From JAICIG01 sp035532215 (GTDB taxonomy: Bacteria; Planctomycetota; Planctomycetia; Pirellulales; JAICIG01), in the NCBI GenBank assembly GCA_035532215.1, contig DATKRK010000286.1:1-15883 (forward strand): a stretch of DNA of 15,883 nucleotides, given 5' to 3'. Under the pieces are notes generated by a model that made no database searches, was not told the DNA's origin, and saw only the letters and a program-made list of their open reading frames with translations. Every line of letters begins with the position of its first letter. Position 1 is the stretch's first letter. Positions 12,195 to 15,883 of the stretch are shown in pieces. Both the position numbers and the translations under genes were made by a program.

Positions 12195-13706
12195 TCAGTG
12201 AATATACCGGATTCTTGCCAGGTCAGGAACTTGAAAACCTCGCAGTGTGCCGCTCAGCCGGCTGGGCCAATAGACCAGAAACGGCTTACCGATCAGCAGT
12301 TCCGCAGCCACCCCTCCCCCGCCAAAGCGGTTGCGGCTGTCTGCAGCCAAGGGGCTGTTGTCGCCCAGCACGAAGTATTCGTCGGCGCCGAGTCGATATT
12401 GGCGGGCCTCGCCCCGGATTCGGCCCGCCGCCAGCGAGCCGGATTCCGGGGCCGTATAGTAAATATCGCGAAACAGCTTGAGATCCCACAGTTCGATTTC
12501 CGCGCCCTCGGAAGCGACGGCGATCGGCCGCGAAGTCGGACGAAAAGGCGCCGTCGTGGGCCGATAAGCGTGCGACAGCACGACTCGGCCGTCGAATGCT
12601 AGCAGCACCTGCTGGTCGACCAGCGCCAGTTCCAAGCGGCTGCTCTGGCCCCGGGCGGCGGGCAAATCTCCGGCCTCGGCGACCGGCAGGCCATCGGCCT
12701 TCAAAACGGCGCGCCGCCGTTCGACTTGCCATTCGAGCAGGAATTGGCTTTGCCCGTCGGTCAGAAAGAAAACCACGCTGCCGGGCCCCGAGCTCCGGAT
12801 CCGGCACGACAGCATCAGGTCTCGCACCGGGTGCGTTTCGACCACGGCCCGCGCCTGGTTGTAACCGTAGCGGTCGGTGATCGCAGCTTCATCCGCCTCC
12901 GCGGGCGAACCCGGCCGGCGGCGCCAATGCCGATAAGTGAGCCAATCGAGTTCGCCGCCCGCCGCGCCGGCGCCTGGCGAGCGGGGGGCGTCAGCCCCCC
13001 GGTTACCGGACGTTGCGGTTGCGCCGCACAACCCGGAGGCTGACGGCGCCGGCTCGCCATTGCTCGCCGCCGGGCGCCAAAAACGACCGTCCGCAGCTTG
13101 CCAACGCGTAAGATCAGATTCTCCTTGCCAGCGCGGCGGAAGCTGCGGCGTGCGGCGTAGCTGCGCATTGGCGTCGTACACCAGAATCGCCAGCGAACGC
13201 AATTCGTCCAATGTCTTGCGTTGGATCTCGCCGTTGGCGTAAACGTCGCCGTGGCGAATTTCGATCGTTTCCCGCGGCAAGCCGGCGACGCGTTTGACCA
13301 GCATCTCGTCGGCCGCTTCGGGATTGCGAAACGCCGCCATCTCCCAGCGCCGCGGCGGTCGCACGGCGAAGGCCGTCTTGTACACCAGCAATCGGTCGCC
13401 GTCGATCGCCTCGGCCGCGGCCAGTTCCTGGCCCAGAAAATCGCAATTCGGGCACACGGCCCGCTTGCCGGCCATTGCCGGAAGGTCGGCGCCGCAATCG
13501 AACTCGTGCCCGCAGTCGTCGCACGTCAGCCGCCGGTGCTCGCCCAGCAGGGTTTCGGCCATCGAGCCGCTGGGCACGACGAACCGCTGGGCAAGCCAGG
13601 TTCCGCTCAGCAGTCCGGCGATCAGCAAGCCGACTCCGCCTTCGACTGCCTGGCGCAGAAGCGTGCGGCGAGTCTTGCGGCGCCGGGTTGATTCGAAGAC
13701 CGCCAT
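12195..13706 (-). CDS. lepB: Signal peptidase I, first copy, with zinc-ribbon-like and LamG-like inserts
   Basis: 503 residues from ATG 13706. Same reaction and architecture as the copy downstream: basic N-terminus, membrane segment about 22-40, catalytic S48 in V-P-S-G-S-M-A-E-T-L, K138 in L-V-K-R-V-A-G-L-P, cysteines C62-x2-C65 and C85-x2-C88, and G448-D-N-S-P. Residues about 294-418 form a diverged LamG-like segment (F-D-G-R-V-V-L-S). Residues about 217-244 (S-A-S-G-L-C-G-A-T-A-T-S-G-N-R-G-A-D-A-P-R-S-P) are encoded by an inverted repeat and look like a passenger insertion. An ATG at 13724 would add six residues but falls inside another repeat arm, so I prefer 13706; neither start has a good ribosome binding site. 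The two peptidases are paralogues with clear divergence, so they may process different substrates or act together. lepA lies upstream beyond 235 bases of repeats. Confidence 0.92.
   Translation of the reverse strand: MAVFESTRRRKTRRTLLRQAVEGGVGLLIAGLLSGTWLAQRFVVPSGSMAETLLGEHRRLTCDDCGHEFDCGADLPAMAGKRAVCPNCDFLGQELAAAEAIDGDRLLVYKTAFAVRPPRRWEMAAFRNPEAADEMLVKRVAGLPRETIEIRHGDVYANGEIQRKTLDELRSLAILVYDANAQLRRTPQLPPRWQGESDLTRWQAADGRFWRPAASNGEPAPSASGLCGATATSGNRGADAPRSPGAGAAGGELDWLTYRHWRRRPGSPAEADEAAITDRYGYNQARAVVETHPVRDLMLSCRIRSSGPGSVVFFLTDGQSQFLLEWQVERRRAVLKADGLPVAEAGDLPAARGQSSRLELALVDQQVLLAFDGRVVLSHAYRPTTAPFRPTSRPIAVASEGAEIELWDLKLFRDIYYTAPESGSLAAGRIRGEARQYRLGADEYFVLGDNSPLAADSRNRFGGGGVAAELLIGKPFLVYWPSRLSGTLRGFQVPDLARIRYIH
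12975..13059. repeat. Inverted repeat inside a signal peptidase gene
   Basis: Arms 12975-13002 (TGGCGAGCGGGGGGCGTCAG at the start) and 13032-13059 match as reverse complements at 23 of 28 positions, with a 29-base loop. Within the left arm GGGGGGC and GCCCCCC form a second small stem. The element is read through by the first signal peptidase and encodes a Gly/Ala/Ser/Pro-rich stretch with no counterpart motif in the other copy. Confidence 0.8.
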
Positions 13707-13710
13707 ATCA

Positions 13711-13946
13711 AGTAGGGCATACATTCTTGTCTGCCAGTAGGGCGCAAGTCGATGTTCGCGGCGAAGCCTGTAGGGAACGCCCTCCGTGGCGTTCCGAGAA
13801 TCGCGAATCGGCGCAATAATTACCCGGCTCTCGGAACGCCACAGAGGGCGTTCCCTACATAGTCAACATACGAACCGCTTATTACGCCCCTGCCATTTTG
13901 CCAAATCCACCAACGTTTTTTGGCAGGCAGGAATGCCCGCCCTACT
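13711..13946. repeat. Nested inverted repeats between lepA and the first signal peptidase gene
   Basis: The outer arms 13711-13736 (AGTAGGGCATACATTCTTGT) and 13921-13946 match as reverse complements at 22 of 26 positions. The inner arms 13769-13799 (TGTAGGGAACGCCCTCCGTG) and 13829-13859 match at 30 of 31. The lepA stop TAG (13942-13944) is inside the right outer arm and the first possible ATG of the peptidase (13722-13724) is inside the left outer arm. The inner hairpin could separate lepA transcription or message stability from that of the peptidases. Confidence 0.9.
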
Positions 13947-15753
13947 TTTCGCCGCCGGTTTCCAGCACGGCGAGAAAGGCCTTTTGGGGAATATCGACGT
14001 TGCCCACCGACTTCATCCGCTTCTTGCCTTCGCGCTGCTTGGCCCATAGTTTGCGCTTGCGCGTGATGTCGCCGCCATAGCATTTGGCCGTGACATTCTT
14101 GCGCATGGCCGAGATGGTTTCGCGAGCGATGATCCGCGTGCCGATCGCGGCCTGAATGGCGACCTCGAACATGTGCCGGTCGATTTCGCCGCGCAGCTTT
14201 TTGACGATCGCCCGCCCCCGCCGGTCGGCGTCGGCCCGATGGCAAATCACCGACAGTGCATCGACCCGCTTGCTGCCGACCAGAATATCGAGCCGCACCA
14301 GGTCGGCCGGGAAGTAGCCGACCAGTTCGTAGTCCATCGTGCCGTAGCCGCGCGTGCAGCTTTTCAGCTTGTCGTGCATGTCGTAGATCACTTCGGCCAG
14401 TGGCAGGTTGTAAGTCAGCATGGCCCGCGCCGGCGACAGATACTCGGTGCGGATGTATTCGCCGCGGCGATCGTTGCACAGTTGCATCACCGGCCCCATG
14501 ACTTCGCTCGGCAACACGAAATTGACTTTCACCACCGGCTGGCGGAACTCTTCGATCTGGCCCTGGTCGGGCACTTTCTGCGGATTGTAAATCCGCAGCG
14601 TTTCGCCGCTCTTGGTGACGATCTCGTAAGTCACGTTCGGCGCCGTTTGCACCAGGTCGAGATTGGCTTCCTGCTCCAATCGCTGCTGGATGATTTCCAT
14701 GTGCAACAGGCCCAGGAACCCGCAGCGGAAGCCGAAGCCCAGCGCGTCGCTGGTTTCCGGCTCGAAGATGAAACTCGGGTCGTTGATGCTGAGCTTGGTC
14801 AGCGCTTCGCGCAGCTCTTCGAAGTTTTCGCCGTCGGAAGGATAGAGCCCGCAGAACACCATCCGCTTGGGCTGCTGGTAGCCGGGCAAAGCGGGCGCGC
14901 TCGTTTCGCCGGGCACGCTCACGGTGTCGCCGATATGCACGTCGGCCAGGTCCTTGATGTTGCAGATCAGGTAGCCCACCTGGCCGGCTTGCAGCGAGTC
15001 GCAAGGCCGTCGCTGCGGGGCGAACTGGCCCAGTTCGAGCACTTCGTGGACCGTGCCGACCTTGAGGAACTTGATCTTCTGGCCCTTGCGGACCGTGCCG
15101 TTCATCAGCCGCACGTAGGTGATGGCGCCGCGGAACTCGTCGTAGTGCGAATCGAAAACCATCGCCTGCAAATCGGCGTCCGGGTCGCCCTGAGGAGGCG
15201 GAATCCGCTTGACGATCGCTTCCAGCAAAGGTCCGATGCCCAGCCCGGTCTTGGCGCTGCACGGCAGCACGTCGGCCGGATCGATGCCCAGGCTCTGCTC
15301 CATCTCTTCCATCACCTGCTCGGGCCGGGCGTGCGTAAGGTCGATCTTGTTGAGCACCGGCACGATCGACAGGTCGCTTTCCATGGCGGCGAAGGCGTTG
15401 GCCACGGTTTGCGCCTCGACCCCCTGGAAGGCGTCGACCAACAGCAGCGCCCCCTCGCAGCAAGCCAGGCTGCGCGAGACTTCGTAGTGAAAATCGACGT
15501 GGCCCGGCGTGTCGATCAGGTTCAGCTCGTAGACCTCGCCGCCCGAGACGTATCGCATGCAGACGGCCCGCGCCTTGATCGTGATGCCGCGCTCGCGTTC
15601 CAGATCCATGTCGTCGAGCAACTGCGCGCGCAGCTCGCGACGGCTGACCGTGCCGGTCTGTTCGATCAGGCGGTCGGCGAGCGTACTCTTGCCGTGATCG
15701 ATGTGAGCGATGATGCAGAAGTTGCGGATATGTTTGCAGTCGATTTTAGCCAC
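13942..15753 (-). CDS. lepA: Translation elongation factor 4 (LepA)
   Basis: 603 residues, normal length. LepA is a ribosome-bound GTPase related to EF-G that affects translation initiation and elongation and ribosome back-translocation. GTPase motifs: G1 A16-H-I-D-H-G-K-S-T, G2 region R-G-I-T-I-K at 55-60, G3 D81-T-P-G-H85, G4 N135-K-I-D138, G5 C-S-A-K near 174. The LepA-specific C-terminal domain is present: K-C-Y-G-G-D-I-T-R-K-R-K-L, then K-Q-R-E-G-K-K-R-M-K. The start is GTG at 15753; a weak AAGG lies about 9 bases upstream, and the protein begins with the expected M-A-K-I-D text. The stop codon lies in a repeat arm. Placement upstream of lepB genes matches the lepA-lepB linkage known from many bacteria. 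Confidence 0.97.
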   Translation of the reverse strand: MAKIDCKHIRNFCIIAHIDHGKSTLADRLIEQTGTVSRRELRAQLLDDMDLERERGITIKARAVCMRYVSGGEVYELNLIDTPGHVDFHYEVSRSLACCEGALLLVDAFQGVEAQTVANAFAAMESDLSIVPVLNKIDLTHARPEQVMEEMEQSLGIDPADVLPCSAKTGLGIGPLLEAIVKRIPPPQGDPDADLQAMVFDSHYDEFRGAITYVRLMNGTVRKGQKIKFLKVGTVHEVLELGQFAPQRRPCDSLQAGQVGYLICNIKDLADVHIGDTVSVPGETSAPALPGYQQPKRMVFCGLYPSDGENFEELREALTKLSINDPSFIFEPETSDALGFGFRCGFLGLLHMEIIQQRLEQEANLDLVQTAPNVTYEIVTKSGETLRIYNPQKVPDQGQIEEFRQPVVKVNFVLPSEVMGPVMQLCNDRRGEYIRTEYLSPARAMLTYNLPLAEVIYDMHDKLKSCTRGYGTMDYELVGYFPADLVRLDILVGSKRVDALSVICHRADADRRGRAIVKKLRGEIDRHMFEVAIQAAIGTRIIARETISAMRKNVTAKCYGGDITRKRKLWAKQREGKKRMKSVGNVDIPQKAFLAVLETGGEK

Positions 15754-15787
15754 AAATCAAGCCTTGGGGTTTCAGGCGCCAAAACGA

Positions 15788-15818
15788 GCCACGGATGGAA
15801 CACGGATGAAACACGGAT
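15788..15818 (+). repeat. CCACGGATG repeat copy
   Basis: GAGCCACGGATGGAACACGG followed by ATGAAACACGGAT, the same family as 17-51 and 216-250. It lies 35 bases upstream of the lepA start on the opposite strand, in what should be the lepA promoter region. Confidence 0.75.
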
Positions 15819-15848
15819 GCGAGACGAGACATTCCTGCCGTGGGGCGG

Positions 15849-15883
15849 CCTTCCAGGCCGTCGACGATTGACGGCCTGGAAGG
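15849..15883. repeat. CCTTCCAGGCCGTC hairpin at window end
   Basis: Arms 15849-15862 and 15870-15883 are perfect 14-base reverse complements around a 7-base loop (GACGATT). The element may continue past the window edge. It lies upstream of lepA and has no following T run. Confidence 0.85.

Noticed and set aside
11315..12481. 388-residue plus-strand frame opposite the signal peptidases
   Set aside because: It spans the junction of two well-supported minus-strand genes and shows only shadow-type composition.
13820..15463. 547-residue Arg/Gly/Ala-rich minus-strand frame overlapping lepA
   Set aside because: It is a frame-shifted shadow of lepA, which has all GTPase motifs.

Overview
The window looks like chromosomal DNA of a GC-rich planctomycete, probably close to the Pirellulales. 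I infer this from family knowledge, not from a search. The pointers are: two adjacent, oversized type I signal peptidases with a zinc-ribbon-like insert and a LamG-like insert; a small membrane-anchored protein with the W-(D/E)-E-x-G-G-x-G motif common in planctomycete proteins; and many short inverted repeats (ACTAACCCGAAGCG, CCACGGATGAAACACGGAT, TAGCCCAGGC, GTAGGGAACGCC types) of the kind scattered through planctomycete genomes. No rRNA, tRNA, CRISPR array or transposase gene was seen.

Left part (1-3218, minus strand) is accessory in character. It holds a small anchored protein (389-859), a single-chain fusion of a DarT-type DNA ADP-ribosyltransferase with a DarG-type macrodomain (1133-2308), and a lower-GC gene for a protein resembling permuted papain-like (YiiX/NlpC-P60) enzymes but without the expected cysteine (2382-3218). 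The DarT-macrodomain fusion is the most striking item in the window: toxin and antidote activities appear to be carried on one polypeptide.

Middle part (3277-9518) holds metabolic and structural genes. On the minus strand are threonine synthase, a 108-residue unknown bracketed by inverted repeat copies, and an M29 metallo-aminopeptidase. On the plus strand are a CtBP-like D-2-hydroxyacid dehydrogenase and a 564-residue coiled-coil protein with a 17-residue tandem repeat.

Right part (9496-15753, minus strand) is an envelope and translation cluster read in the order lepA, signal peptidase I (first copy), signal peptidase I (second copy), lptB. The two peptidase genes are one base apart and probably translationally coupled. 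lepA next to lepB recalls the classic lepA-lepB arrangement. lptB ends convergently with, and overlaps, the coiled-coil gene.

The intergenic regions are dominated by inverted repeats, several nested one pair inside another. Repeat arms supply the stop codons of lepA and the second signal peptidase, and one element lies in frame inside the first signal peptidase.
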